64,000 bases of DNA from Oscheius dolichura (lineage: Eukaryota; Nematoda; Chromadorea; Rhabditida; Rhabditidae), in the NCBI GenBank assembly GCA_932521035.1, contig OW051495.1, positions 4,650,001 to 4,714,000 on the forward strand. The letters are read 5' to 3'. Under the pieces are notes generated by a model. It saw only the letters and a list, made by a program, of their open reading frames with translations. It had not been told where the DNA came from and ran no database searches. Positions 1 to 11,363 of this stretch are shown one piece after another; positions within the stretch are counted from its first letter, which is position 1, and each line of letters opens with the position of its first letter. The position numbers and the translations under genes are program-made.

Positions 1-795
1 GGAATCAGCGAATACCCTTTATCTGACCTTGGAATAACACTGAAAAACGGAGAGAAGCTGGCCGACGGATCGCCAAAAAGACCGGAAACACCACGAGAAC
101 GACGTCGTTGACCGTAACTGACATCGTTCGTTAAATTGATAAAATTAGTGATCACGTGGGGGTACGCGTCGCGCTGATGGATCTATTGATGGGCCCCTCC
201 ACTTTCCTTCCAATGAAAAAACGAAAGATGATGAAATGTGCTTCGGTGGGAATTACAATAGCTGTAAACCAGTTCTGCCAGAGTATGAAGGTTGACCGGG
301 AACTCTTCCCCGTATCGCGACTACAAAAAGGGCCTCCGTGACGGGGGACGACTACCATATCGAGTCATGAGGCTGATATTCGAACGGCTCTCAGCTGGTG
401 TCTATTTTGGGGGCTACTGGCCGACCTTTGCCCTCGAGAAAAGACGTGGTGACCATCATCGGAGACCTCTTTAGAGAAACTTCTCACCGGTTTGGTAGGC
501 GGTCGCCCGGGCTACAAAACACCGGCTGTTTATGTTCTCTCGACCAGTTCCTCCTTTCATTTCTTATTCTTTTCAAATATTCCTCTCCCAGTCGACCGTC
601 ACCCGTCCCCCCGAGTAGGTGTCATGTTTTGAAGGTATTTGCGAGCAGAGCAGCAGCGATAACTCGAGCAGAGGGAGAGTAGATAGGGTGACGATAAGGG
701 GGAGACAGTCGAGGGACCACGCGACTCCTCGTCCGCTGCTCTTCCCCCGCCCTTATCATGTTTACCGTTTCCTTTCTTGGGTCCCTTCCTTTCTT
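1..795. other. Upstream region without a recognised gene
   Basis: I see no convincing coding exon here. The short open frames have no family resemblance and no coding-type codon use. The right-hand end is pyrimidine-rich and forms the promoter side of the purine nucleoside phosphorylase gene. Confidence 0.5.
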
Positions 796-801
796 TATAT
801 A
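796..801 (+). promoter_or_regulatory. TATA box of the PNP gene
   Basis: TATATA lies 53 bases upstream of the PNP start codon, within a C/T-rich leader. The position fits a core promoter with a short 5' untranslated region. This is inferred from motif and spacing only. Confidence 0.5.
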
Positions 802-853
802 CACCTCCTCCCCCTACTAAACACAGCTTTCAGCCTGCCGCTGAGACTAAAAG

Positions 854-2020
854 ATGAGTCCACAAGAAAATGGAGTGGAGGAACACCACCTGGAAGAGAA
901 GAAGGTTATCGAGTAAGTGTGGAAGCCGTCGGCCGATGATCGAATCAATTTAGTCCTCGCTGCTATGAAGACGTGGCCTACGTCGCGGAGAGCATCAAGA
1001 GACACGTAGGAGAAGATGTGGCCACTGCGGAGGTAGGTGCCTCTTTCCTTTCCGAAGTAGATCCGCTCTCTAGATTGGAATCATCTGCGGCTCTGGCCTG
1101 GCTCCCATTGCCGCCTTGATAGAAAAGGCCGTCGTCCTTCCCTACGAGGAGATCCCTGGATTCCCCTCTGTCCACGTGAAGGGACACGTAGGAAACATGA
1201 TTTTCGGTTACATTCAAGGCAAGAAGGTCATCTGCCTCCAAGGCCGTTTCCATCCCTACGAACACAAAATGGATCTGGCCCTCGTAAGGAGCCTCCCCTT
1301 TTTTATACGGGCAGTGTTACAGTGTGCCCTGCCAGTCCGAATAATGCACTTGCTCGGTGTGACCACAATGATAGTCTCGAACGCGGCCGGTGGAATCAAC
1401 CGGGACTTCACCTACGGCGACATAATGATCATCAAGGACCACATCTTCATGCCGGGCATCGTCGGCTTCTCGCCCCTCGTCGGCGTCAACGACAAGCGCT
1501 TCGGACCCCAGTTTGTGTCAATCCACGCAGCATATGACAAAGAATTGAGGTGGGAACTCTGTTCTTCTGGAACGTGTAAACACTGGCCGAGATAAGATAA
1601 GGCCATTGTTTCATTGAATGACGAACACACGTCTGACGTTTCCAGAGACTTGGCCAAGTCGGTGGCCGCCGAACTGAACCAGAAGGTCCATGAAGGAGTC
1701 TATGTCATGTCGGGAGGGCCACAGTACGAATCCCCAGCCGAGGTAGCTTCATCTATCGAAAAACACCAAATGATCCCCTTTAGATACGAATGTTCATGAC
1801 CTGCGGAGCAGATGCCATCGGGATGTCGACGTGCCACGAAGTGACGGTGGCCAGACAGTGCGAGATGAGGGTCTTCGGGTTTAGTCTAATCACGAATATC
1901 GCCAACTTGGAGACGGACGGAGCAGTGAAAGTGACCCATGAAGAAGTGCTCCAGACAGCCAAAGAAGGAGGCGAGAGGGCGACGACCTTCGTCCGAGAGA
2001 TTCTCAGCAGGTTACAGTAA
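854..2020 (+). CDS. PNP: Purine nucleoside phosphorylase
   Basis: Cytosolic purine salvage enzyme that splits inosine and guanosine (or their deoxy forms) with phosphate into base and (deoxy)ribose-1-phosphate. Six exons join in frame to about 290 residues, the usual trimer-type length. Visible motifs are GSGLG (phosphate loop), the QGRFHPYEH segment, the SNAAGG motif, the SGGPQYESPAEV segment of the purine site, GMSTCHEV and the GFSLITN motif holding the base-recognition Asn. The N-terminal tail before the conserved CYEDV segment is short and acidic. Introns are about 30-45 nt except one near 1549-1645 of about 97 nt. A TATA box precedes it and AATAAA follows 45 bases after the stop. The start is the first ATG after the TATA box. 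Family assignment is firm. Confidence 0.95.
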
Positions 2021-2064
2021 CGGGACCCCTTGAGTACTACGAGCAGATGTCATTTCTTGGCTAT

Positions 2065-2070
2065 AATAAA
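2065..2070 (+). terminator. Polyadenylation signal of PNP
   Basis: AATAAA lies 45 bases after the PNP stop codon, in the right place for 3' end formation. Confidence 0.6.
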
Positions 2071-2366
2071 CATTTTCTACCTTTGGTCGACTAGGGCGAC
2101 ACGTGACATCCGCTTCGAGATACAACTACGCACAAGCGGAAGACAATCCACGGCAGGGCACAATGGCCATCTGCAAGAGCACGCGGCGTCTGAATGAAAC
2201 GGAAGGAAGTCGTTGAGAAGTTGTAGAGCCGGTGACCGCATAAAAAGGAGCATTGGCAACTCTCTGGCCGCACTCGTTGCTCTTTTTAATTGCCTCTGTT
2301 ACACCAATATTGACAGTTGTCGTTTCCAGTGACCTACCAGCCAGTCCTCCTCGCCGACGAAGAACA

Positions 2367-2833
2367 ATGTCCCTCTCCAACGATGGTTTATCCTCTCCTC
2401 TCTCCATCCTCATATGCCGGTTTAGATGCCAAGGATGCTCTTCTCCCCTTTGTCAACTCCTACATCGAGAAATTCAACGCCTGTCGTTTTGACGAGATGG
2501 GCGAGTTCTACGACGTGAATGCCGTGATGATCGAGAAGGACAAGAGCTGTCTTTTTGGCCGTAAGGATATCTCCAACTCCCTGAAGGACATGGCCACCGA
2601 GTGCGGGCAGACGGAGATGAAGGCGAGTTCTTGGGCCAGGCGTCTCACACCCAAGGGCATTTCAGATCTCGAACAGCCATTATGAGGGAGTGGGAGACTT
2701 TGTCAATATGACAACTGATTTTGAGTTCCACACGGAAAAGTGCGGTGTCCTGAAGGGAAAGTACATCCAGATTTGGAGGAAGGACGCCGAGGCAAAGTAC
2801 GTCATCTACCACGATGAGTACCAGATGCTGTAA
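2367..2833 (+). CDS. NTF2/SnoaL-like (DUF4440-type) small protein
   Basis: Three exons encode about 127 residues. The start MSLSND is followed by an alpha-helix with FVNSYIEKFNACRFDEM, then FYDVNAVMIEK and GRKDIS. A beta-rich second half contains TTDFEF, GKYIQIWRK and YVIYHDEYQML. This order matches the SnoaL/DUF4440 branch of the NTF2-like cone fold, a family of about 120-140 residues common in worms and bacteria. No catalytic residues can be assigned, so the function is unknown. Intron 1 (2386-2425) is GT-AG. Intron 2 (2623-2665) begins with GC, the only phase that restores the conserved second half. AATAAA sits at 2904-2909. The protein has no signal peptide and is probably cytosolic. Confidence 0.7.
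2623..2665 (+). other. GC-AG intron
   Basis: A 43-nt intron with donor AAG|GCGAGT and acceptor TTTCAG. Reading through meets a stop, and the nearby GT donor gives the wrong phase. Only the GC donor joins the two halves of the NTF2-like domain. Confidence 0.6.
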
Positions 2834-2952
2834 GCTGTCTCCCACTATTCATCCATATTCATTCTGTGCACAATACACGCTAGATTTTCTCGTAATCGAA
2901 ACAAATAAATATCTATGTGATACCCGCCATTTGAATTAAGAAAGAGGTCGAA

Positions 2953-4167
2953 TTAACACGTGGGGAGAGGTCCGTCGTAACCCGTGTCTCGCTCGACACC
3001 GACCAGATTAGAATAGGCGCCTGTTGTGGTGGCCGGAGCCAGACAGGAGAGGTTTCGTCTGAGATTCAGGGCACACATTACAATATTGACACTGCTCTGG
3101 TCAAATCTGAAATCTCCTTTGATTTGAATAATTGAAGGGAGGAACTCACCGATGGCAGTTAGGGGCTCTGTTGACGCCCGGAGATCCACAGAATGGGGAA
3201 GATTCTGGCGGGGCGATACACGCCTCTGTCAGAGCACACATCATGTTCCTGTATTCATTTTTTATTATAAAACTCAAGTAGAATGTTACCATTTGATGAC
3301 CTCCTTGGCCAGCTTCGACCTGACGGAGAACATCGTCAGAGCCTGCCTCATCCCGGACATCTTCCCCTCTTTCATCGGCAGCGGCAGATAGGCGTACATT
3401 CCCTCGTGCGTGGCAGAATAAATCGTGTGACCGGCCGGGTGTTCGGCCGAGAATGGCGGCACTGCTCCTCTCCGTACTTTGTTGTAGAAGTTCTGCAACT
3501 CTTTCACATTGAAGAAACGAGCCGACGCGTCGATTATCCAGAATGCCCGATATTTATGGTACATCTCGCCCATAAGAATCGGCTTGAAGGCATAAGTCAT
3601 GAGATTGTTGACGTGACTCGGATACCGGGCGAAGTCGAACCGCACAACCTCCACATTGCAGGCGGTCTTCAGATCCTCCACCTAAAAGCTCTCTTCTATG
3701 TGTTGGCATTTGTTTACCTGTGGGACACCCAAGCCCAAATCGTAGTAAACTATCGTATTATTTGTGATTTTTCTCAGCTGCCGAATGTTTTCTCGCGACT
3801 CTGTGAAGTGGTTTGAAGATGCGTAGGTGACAAACACAACCTCGCTACTCTAGAGAGGAATGGAGCATGATCAAAGGGAACAAACCTCGAAGGAGCTAAC
3901 GGCACTCCCGGAGACCTCCTCCAGAAACTGTGTCTGCTCCAGGGCCATATTTGGGAAGGTCATCCCTTCGACTGGCTCTCCCTTCTCGCCAATCGAGACG
4001 AACCTTTCCTTCTTCGACAAAGGCACATCGGCATCCAGGGGATTCACCAGTTCCAGGTCTGCCGCCGTGTTGGCCGAGTGGAAGACTGTCCGACCTCCGA
4101 AGAAAACGACCAAGGCAACTGTCAGGAAGACGAACGGGAAGGGGGCCGGGCGACGGAAGCGAGCCAT
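2953..4167 (-). CDS. DUF1647 family type II membrane protein (putative glycosyltransferase)
   Basis: Several exons encode a protein with a short basic cytoplasmic N-terminus (MARFRRPAP) and one membrane segment (FPFVFLTVALVVFFGG, about residues 10-26), so it is a type II Golgi-like protein. The luminal part carries the marks of the worm DUF1647 family: VVFVTYASSNHF, ENIRQLRKI, VYYDLGLG, FDFARYPSHVNNLMTYAFKPIL, a WIIDASARF block with an acidic pair position typical of nucleotide-sugar-dependent folds, then ATHEGMYAYL. The C-terminal exon contains SLCALN-type cysteine residues. Its substrate is unknown. I infer a glycosyltransferase from topology and fold resemblance. The introns are short, for example one of about 36 nt at 3684-3719. 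The gene is divergent to the SLC17 gene across 1.5 kb. The start is the first ATG before the membrane segment. Confidence 0.75.
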
Positions 4168-5677
4168 CCGAATTGAACAGGAGACTTGTGATTGTGAATA
4201 TTACGGGAGATGCCAGTTGGCTGAAACACCGGCGACACCGGACCTTTATGTGTGAACAGACGGATATATTTTTTGGACTCTATTTCCAAAGCGGAATTGG
4301 GCGGAGGAGGGATAGAGACAAGGCGAGGAACTGTCTCTCTTCTGCGATAGGATCGATGCTAACGTGTGGGAAACGGTCGTAACTAAAAAGAGAATCCGAG
4401 TCTCGTAGTAAGGTTGCTACGTTACTGGCCAGAGGAACATCTCGCGGCATGTTGCCCGGAAAAAGCAGAAGATAATCAGGGGAGGAGGGGGATACGGAGA
4501 GCTAGACAAGCCACGGGTAGAAGTCTCTGTTAGAGATACCAAAAGAGGGATACCTCGGAATGAATGGGTTGCATATTCTTCTGCTCCTCGGGAAGGGCTT
4601 CTTCCGCAGCATAGATCAAGGGGATTTCTTGAAGATGTGTCAACAGAGAGGATACAAGGTGATCCCCCCACTTTCGGGCAATTACAACGGAGAAGCTCCT
4701 TCTCCGACCCATTGGTGTCGTCTGCCCCTCGATGGTCTCCCGTCGACCCTTATCATCGGTGATCATTTAGTGATTGATTCTGTTGTCGATCGGTCTATCG
4801 TTTCGTGTAAAAACAACGGTCATCTTGTCGTCAAATCTCTGTTGATTCTCGGACCACCCTGCTCTGTTTGCGTGGGACGTGTCCCCCATGTCAAAAATAG
4901 TGACGCTCCTCCTCCTGGTATTCTCCTTTCTAAAAAGGGACAAGTCGTACTAGTCGTGTTTAGTAAACAGTCTCCGGCTATCCAGACAGCGCCTTGACCC
5001 GGGGTGACCCTTCCCCAGGCGGTCAGTTGTCTTCTGCGTCTCTCGCTTTCCCACGCTTTCTCTGTCACCTCGCCTATGTCGATATGCGGCTGCCACCTTC
5101 CTTCCGCGTTCCGTCGTGCGGAAAACATTATCCGCACCGTCTTTCTGCTTCCCATCTTCCCTCATTACTGGCTATTTTCTGTCTCTCTAATCATCTGCCC
5201 TTCAAGGCGATTTTCAGGGTGTTTCCCCCAAAGAACTAGGGAATTTCTGCGATAAAAGAGGGAACTAAGACACCCCGGCGCCCTTATTAGGAGGTTCATC
5301 CTTGCCTTATCTATTCCCTCTCCCCAAAATACCGAAAGAGACCCGCTGCTAATAGTTTATAATGTGCAAAGTGTGGTCTAGATGAAGGGTGTCTAATTGC
5401 ATTGCGGGGAACCACCAATTCCACTTCGTCTCCTCGGCCTATTCAATCTGTCCCCGGCTTCCTCTTCCTCTCCTTTTTATATAAGATCAACCCGGCTTAT
5501 CTCTTGATCCCTTGGTCCGTCGGCCCCCTCCCTCGTGTCCTCGAGTCAAACAGTAATCTTCAGTAATTTTACCCCTCCCGGCCAGACTCTACAATTATCC
5601 CCCTCAGCGGACCAAACACCTTGCTTTGTCGTCCTTCTCCGCCCCCACCGCTCACAGTACCCATTCCAGCGGCGACG
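4168..5677. other. Divergent intergenic region (DUF1647 / SLC17 promoters)
   Basis: I see no supported gene in this 1.5 kb. A frame of 145 codons on the plus strand (4560-4997) has no family resemblance and is mirrored by equally long frames on the other strand, so I treat it as chance. The stretch separates two divergent genes and should hold both promoters. Confidence 0.5.
5478..5485 (+). promoter_or_regulatory. TATA box, probable SLC17 promoter
   Basis: TATATAAG is a near-ideal TATA element about 195 bases before the SLC17 start codon. That leaves room for a pyrimidine-rich leader. Assigned by motif only. Confidence 0.45.
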
Positions 5678-7580
5678 ATGACGGCGGCTCTGTGGACTTG
5701 GAGGAGTCGGCGGATGAGGATAGCCGTGCTCTGTCTCCTGGCCCTCACTATCGAGGGACTGATGAGGTCCAACATCAACATGGTCAGTTCGGTCGATTAG
5801 GTGGTGAGAAGAGTTCTGTAGGCCATGGTGTGTATGCTGTCAGAGACATCCATGTCACCCTCAGGCATCGCTCCCAACACATCCACACCCGCCTCGGAAC
5901 AGTGCCCAATGCTGGATATCCAATTTGGGTCTGTACAGAGACCTCCCGTAAGTACGCTAGAAAGACACGAAACCGCAAATTTCTGACAGTCTGGGACGCT
6001 GGACTGGAATGCCAAGCAGAGGGGATTCATCTTCACGTCATTTTACTTTGGGGGACTCCTCTCCTGCTTCTTCATAGAGGTCTGTCAGTCCCCTTCCTCC
6101 TCTCTATGCCCCATTAGGTGTTAAATCGGCGACTGGGTCCGAAGAGAGTGGTCCTGTACGGGGCTGTGGCCAACGTCGTCGGAACCTTCGCCACCCCTCC
6201 CATAGCGGCCAACTTTCCTGTGGCCGTCCTGATCATGGTTCGCTTCGCCATGGGATTCGGCCAAGGTCTTCTCTGGCCGTGTATGAATGTCCTCGTGACT
6301 CATTGGTTCCCGGTCACCGAGAAGTCCACTGCCCTTGCCATTACAACCACAGGTAGGTAATTAGAAGTGACTGGTAACAGCGACATTAAGGCAACCAGCT
6401 GTCCGTTATTATTGCCATGTTCGCGACAGCTGAACTCTGTCAACTGCCTTTCGGGGGCGGCTGGCCGATGGCTTTTCATGTTTACGGTAGGCAGGGGAAA
6501 ACAAAAATGAATAAGGGAAATGACAGGTATCGTCGGCGTTGTGCTCTGTATCACATGGCATCTCTACGTGTGTGACTTTCCTTCGAACGCGAAGAATATC
6601 ACCGAGGAGGAGCTACAGGCGATACACGGCGGAAGTGGCGGCAGGGTGAAACCGAGGGTAAGGGATCGAACGACGGTAGACTCCGGTGACCAATTATTTT
6701 TGATGGTTACAGTCGAAAACAAACCAGCGTGTTCTGGGAACCATAAACCATAGAGAGATTTAGAAAGCCGACTGGAAGATGCTGCTCCGATCTCCGCTGA
6801 TCTGGGCAATAGCTGCCAGCTCGTTCGCCCACAATTACATCACCGTGGGCACCGTGACCTACCTCCCCCTCTACTACAAGACAGTCCTTCGGATGAGTCT
6901 GACCTCGGCACTTTACTCTTCCGGAAATAACTGTAGTTATTTTAGAACGGACTGTTGTCTGCCGTTCCCTTCGTCTTCCAGCTCATTTCCAAATTTATCT
7001 ATGCCGGTTTCGCCGACGGATTCAAAAAGAAAAACTACTTTTCCTTTACCACAATAACCAAGATCTGTAATACGAGTGGTTTGCCTACTGCCAGGTGTCA
7101 GAGATCCTCCATTTCAGCATCTTTTGGACTTGCCTTTTGCTTCTTCTTCCTCTGTTTCTGTGACTGTATCCACCGGGTCTGGGCAGTTGCCCTGGTCTGT
7201 CTCGCCATGGCCTTCGTCTCCGGCTACGTTCCCGGGTACAACACGAGTATTGTGGTAGTTGCTCCTGCTCAGACGGCAGCTGTGGCCGCCTTCTCTAGGA
7301 TATGGGGACAGGTCGGGCACCACCTCTTCAACCTATTGAAAGTGTCCTTCAGGTAGCTGCAACACTGGCCCCGTATCAGATAGGATCCCTAACGCGCAAA
7401 GGGGTCCTCGAGGAGTGGCGGATAATATTCGCCACCATCGTCGTCATCTGCATTGCCAGCGGCATTCTGTTCCAAATCTTCGGGTCGGCCGACGAGCAGT
7501 ACTGGGCGAAGGAGGCCCAGCTGATGCCTTCTGGGGAGGACAAGAGACCGGAAGAGGCGGACGAAGTAGAGCGGCAGTAG
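5678..7580 (+). CDS. SLC17 family major facilitator transporter (sialin/VGLUT-like)
   Basis: Multi-spanning anion transporter of the SLC17 branch of the major facilitator superfamily, acting at plasma or vesicle membranes. The first membrane helix ends in the family motif RSNINMAMVCML, followed by an extracellular loop and WNAKQRGFIFTSFYFGGLLS. Next come the loop NRRLGPKRV, the MGFGQGLLWPCMNVLVTHWFP helix, PLIWAIAASSFAHNY, TYLPLYYK, PFVFQLISKF, a late helix around GYVPGYNTSIVVVAP and the C-terminal YQIG...W..IF helix. It ends in FGSADEQYWAKE, a typical SLC17 tail. Length (about 450-480 residues) suits the family. The first intron (about 39 nt) must be removed to join SNINM to AMVC. The substrate (phosphate, urate, sialate or glutamate) cannot be told. 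A few internal exon edges are uncertain. Confidence 0.85.
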
Positions 7581-7613
7581 ACGGCGTAGCCATGGCGACC
7601 GGCGGACCCCGAA

Positions 7614-7945
7614 ATGTCCAGCTGGAGTGCCTCTGTCTACGGCGAGCCCTCTTCGAGTTCCTCGGGTTTCTTGGCCCAACTGAATGCTTCGCTTTACGAG
7701 GGAGTACCTATGCAGGGTGAGCCGGTCTCCCTTTCGACTATACCAGCCCCCGTTTAGATCCACTTCTGGAAGCGGAGGCCAGAGCGTGGACCGCTCGCTT
7801 TCTCCATCTACGGGTAAACGGAGCCGCGTGTCCGTTGCATCCTCCGCCTTTTCTGCCTCCTGTCTCCGTCAAAACCACGACCTCAGCCCCTTCAAAGACC
7901 GGTGATCCGCCCCGCTTGCCGTCCTTGTCCCACACAAAGAAATGA
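7614..7945 (+). CDS. Small two-exon hypothetical protein
   Basis: Exon 1 (7614-7716) and exon 2 (7758-7945) join across a canonical 41-nt GT-AG intron ending TTTAG, giving a whole number of codons (96 residues). Exon 1 reads MSSWSASVYGEPSSSSSG followed by FLAQLNASLYEG. It uses the C/G-ending codons typical of neighbouring genes. Exon 2 begins DPLLEAEARAWTARFL and becomes Pro/Thr/Lys-rich. There is no signal peptide or membrane segment. I do not recognise it. It starts only 34 bases after the SLC17 stop on the same strand, so an extended SLC17 3' untranslated region is the main alternative. Confidence 0.4.
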
Positions 7946-8103
7946 ACGATCTCAATCTTTTGGCACAAAAGCCTACGTGGGAGGACTGTTTGTCTTCGGC
8001 TGCCGCCTAATAATAGGCTTGTTTGACACAAAATAACTGTCTTCCGGGACTCGGCTAAGCACCGGGAGACTGTCTCGAAATAAGTTTAATATAAGAATAG
8101 AGT

Positions 8104-9527
8104 CTATCGTCTGGTTCCGTCCTCGAAGAAGACTCCTCCGTCGATGGCGCAGTACTTGGGACAGATTCCCTTTTCTCCGCCATTTCCAGGAGGTCCAGCT
8201 GGTCCGGGAGAACCTACAATTTTTAATTTTATAGCCATCAAGTTTAGAATTTGTACCGGGATTTCCGTCGGCACCGGGTTGTCCATCTGTACCAGGGGGT
8301 CCTTTCGGTCCAGGGCCACCGGGCTGTCCATCTTGTCCTGGAGCTCCGGGAGGACCTATAAATTAGAATTGAACCGCTATTCCGCCAGTGTTTTTTTCTG
8401 GTTTTTCGCGCATTTTACTAAGCCTCGGGGAGCTGCTGCCCCCCGAACCCTCTGCAAAACACCCGGCAACAAGTAAATAGGCATTACTAAGCCTAAGCCT
8501 GCCTTTGGCAGAAAATTGAGGGAGTTTGAGAAAGTTGGTGATATCACCATGATGAGTTTTCGGTGGTGAGGTTGAACGTTCGCCTTGTTTACCTGGGGGT
8601 CCTTGAGGTCCACTCTCTCCAGGTGGGCCAGGCTCTCCGGGTTGAAGCGGCTCGTTTGGCGCATCCTGTAAAATATGCAAAGGGCTTTATAGAGAACGTA
8701 CCTGTCCAGGCTCTCCGGGGCTTCCAGGAGATCCAGGGCTTCCAGGGGGCCCGGGTGGTCCCTTTGGTCCAGGTTCACCTGAAGTTTTAAACTTTAAGTT
8801 CGCGTTTTCGATAGCTACCTGGAGCAGCGTCTTGACCAGGCTGGCCGGGTTGACCATTAGTTCCAGCATCCCCGGGAGCTCCAGGAGGTCCAGGAGGGCC
8901 AGGAGGACCCGCGGGGCAAGGCTACAATGGTTATAGTAAGTAGACACAATGGACAAGGTTCTTACTTTGCAGGGTGGTGGGGTGACAGGCTCGCAAGGAG
9001 CTTGGGGAGGCTTTCCTGGCTAAATATCAAATTACACAATTTAGTTTTTGAGTATACGTACGTTTCCAGGTAGTCCAGGGGCTCCAGGTTTTCCAGGTCG
9101 ACCGGGTTTTCCTGGAGTACCAGAAGGCCCAGGAGGACCTAAAGAGACATGTTAATCGGGACTCATTAAAATTACCTGGAAGGCAGCAGCCGTCGCAAGA
9201 GCCTCCTCCGGCTCCCTTGGCCTCTCCTGTCACGCCAGCGTCTCCATATCCGGCTTGACGGGCAGTTCGGTTGCTGACTGGGAGGGTTCGAAGCTGGTTG
9301 ACCTCGGACCAGATGTCTTTAGCCGAGCCCTAAACGGCAACTATAAGAATTACTGGATACCTCGCCTTGCAATAAGAAATGTCGTGGTTCAACTGGCTTT
9401 TCACGGAGTGGATGTAGTTGTAGACCATGGGCAGGGTCACACAGACGGAGAGGACGGCGACCACGGAGAAGGTGACGGCCGAGTAGGCCACGAAGCGGTA
9501 GGCTTTGATTCGCCCCTCCAAGTCCAT
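8104..9527 (-). CDS. Nematode cuticle collagen
   Basis: Extracellular structural collagen of the nematode exoskeleton. The start MDLEGRIKAYRFVAYSAVTF opens the nematode cuticle-collagen N-terminal domain, with one membrane/signal segment and then TLPMVYNYIHSVK and AKDIWSEVNQL. After a Gly-rich linker with a CDGCC cysteine cluster come interrupted Gly-X-Y blocks, a second cluster in the PPCKPCPAGPPG region, more Gly-X-Y, and the C-terminal GICPKYCAIDGG segment with the tail DGTRR. The upstream frame is open but lacks family similarity, so this ATG is preferred. One intron (9330-9365) has a GC donor. The intron at about 8357-8599 is unusually long for this gene (about 240 nt). A TATA-like CTTATATTC lies about 40 bases upstream on the minus strand. 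Confidence 0.93.
9330..9365 (-). other. GC-AG intron in the cuticle collagen
   Basis: A 36-nt intron with donor AAG|GCGAGG and acceptor TTTAG. It joins SYCK to GSAKDIWSEV exactly as the conserved domain demands. The nearby GT would give the wrong frame. Confidence 0.6.
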
Positions 9528-9562
9528 GGCTGGCGTGGGTCCGGCTGGAAGGGAAGAGCCGA

Positions 9563-9569
9563 ATATAAG
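9563..9569 (-). promoter_or_regulatory. TATA-like element of the collagen gene
   Basis: Read on the minus strand this is TTATATT, about 40 bases before the collagen ATG, a normal distance for a short leader. Confidence 0.35.
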
Positions 9570-10135
9570 GAGAGAGGACTCGTTAAACAGCGTACAAAAA
9601 AGGTGAGATACGGCGGAGACCGGAGCGGATAAACTTTTTGTAAGTTGGCGAAAGGAAAACTTGGAGAGAATCATGACCACGGCTATGGCTATTCGGGGAG
9701 GCATGTTGGGCCGGGTGGTTTGGGACCGAAATCTTGAGATACATTCAACTTGATGTTGTAAAGGAGCGGAAAGTTCCGTTGGTACTGTGCAGTGACTAAT
9801 CATAAAGCGTTCTAGTCCCCCTCTGCCAGCATTACTTCGACATCCCGCGCCCCGATGACGAGGACCCATGAGGCACCTCGGTTTACGATTTCCCCTGTCT
9901 GGTCCCCTCTAGACATCTTTGTTCTCTCCCCAAAATAAATCCATTTCCGCTTCCTCCTTGTCCTCCGTGTTATAACCCGGGGCCAGCGCGGAGTCTCTGA
10001 GTTATCCTTAGATCTGAATCATTGTAACCGGATCTACATCCGCTCATCTTGTTTTTCAGCGGTGACGTAACTTTGCTCGTCGCCTTGAACACGGCCCGAA
10101 ATGTTCTGATATTGTGTCGCTAGATAAGCCACTCG
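9570..10135. other. Divergent intergenic region
   Basis: I see no supported gene. The region lies between the collagen (minus) and the acidic secreted protein (plus) and probably holds both promoters. Confidence 0.45.
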
Positions 10136-11363
10136 ATGCGCCCCCCTACTGCAATCTTTCCCCTGCTGCTGACAGGTGAGAAGACCCTTTTTTACACCCG
10201 GTTATTATATCAGCATTGGTGGCTGGACAGCAGAACGACAAGTACACCCTCCTGAACACGAGAACTCTGTCCAATGGACGAGAACTCCACTCCATCCAGG
10301 AACACGGAGATGAACTTCCGGATCTGCCTTCGGTTTGTAATGATCGGCCTCCTTGAAAGTGGGATATTCAGGAGGATGAGGTGATGGTGCCCGTGGATGA
10401 CAACGGGAATGTCCTCCCCGGTTATGAACACCTCCTTGAGCCAAGGGTGGTCCTCCTCAACAGAGAAGAGATCCAGAAATTGAACAACACTAAGCCGGGG
10501 AATGGGCAGATGCCTTTACAAGGTACGTTTTCTTCTTTTCTGTCTCGATAGAGCATTTCAGAGAGCGAACTGCCCGATGTTCCTCCCAGCCAAAGTGTTC
10601 CGCTTATAATGCCGCCAAATTCCAAGGTCCTTCAATCAAATGACATTGACCAAGGTAACGGCTAGTTGTAATGCGACCTAGAAATCTTGAATTTCTATGA
10701 ACCGGTCCAGATTGAACCAATAAAATGTTGCAGAAACTGAGGGAGCCGAATATGACGAGGCCGCCGCACCAGACTCACGCCTTCCAACGGTCCAGGACTA
10801 TGTCGACTCGAAGGAGAAAGACCCCGAAGTTGAGACTGTGGGTTGGAAGCATCCAAAGTTTCATCTTGTGGTTATAGGGGGAGGAGCTGGAGAAGGAGAA
10901 GAAGATTGAGAAGGAGATAGAAGAATTGAAGGACAAGGTGGAGAAGGAAGAATCCGAGCCGACGATGAGCAGTGCGGAAATGGCAGAAGAGGTGTCGGCC
11001 ATCGTGGAAGGAGCCAAGAAGGAGATGAACAAGACGGGGGAGGACGAGGGACTGCGAGAGTTTATCAAGGAGATAGTCGAACTGGACGAGGGGGTGGGCG
11101 AGGAGGAGGGGGAGGAGGCAGCTGAAGAGACGGCCACCGTGGGGAAGACAGAGCAGGCAGTCCCCACTGTCGCTGTGAAGGTGAAGGAAGAAGGCAAGAA
11201 GGACGGATACGTGCTGGATACGAGCAGCCTCGAGACGCCGGACGAGGAGCGGCGGCCATCCCGCCTGCACAAAGGAGAGATCCTCGGGAGGAGAAAGCCC
11301 GACTCGGCCGGCAGCTTCTCCCTGTTACCGCCACTGATCTTTACTATGATCTTCTTCAACTGA
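10136..11363 (+). CDS. Acidic secreted, possibly GPI-anchored protein of unknown family
   Basis: Six exons joined by short introns encode about 300 residues. It begins MRPPTAIFPLLLTALVAGQQ, a good signal peptide with likely cleavage near AGQ. The mature part is hydrophilic and Glu/Lys-rich, without an obvious globular domain. A central stretch (10880-11100) reads as an amphipathic, possibly coiled-coil segment of repeating EK pairs, followed by runs of Glu. The last residues (SFSLLPPLIFTMIFFN) are hydrophobic and follow small residues after RRKPDSAG, which looks like a GPI-attachment signal. I infer a cell-surface or matrix protein. Almost no cysteines are seen. I do not recognise the family. 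The exon at 10567 is taken from the second of two possible acceptors because the first runs into a stop. Confidence 0.65.

Noticed and set aside
4560-4997. 145-codon plus-strand frame in the DUF1647/SLC17 intergenic region
   Set aside because: No resemblance, and comparable frames run on the opposite strand; typical of GC-rich non-coding DNA.
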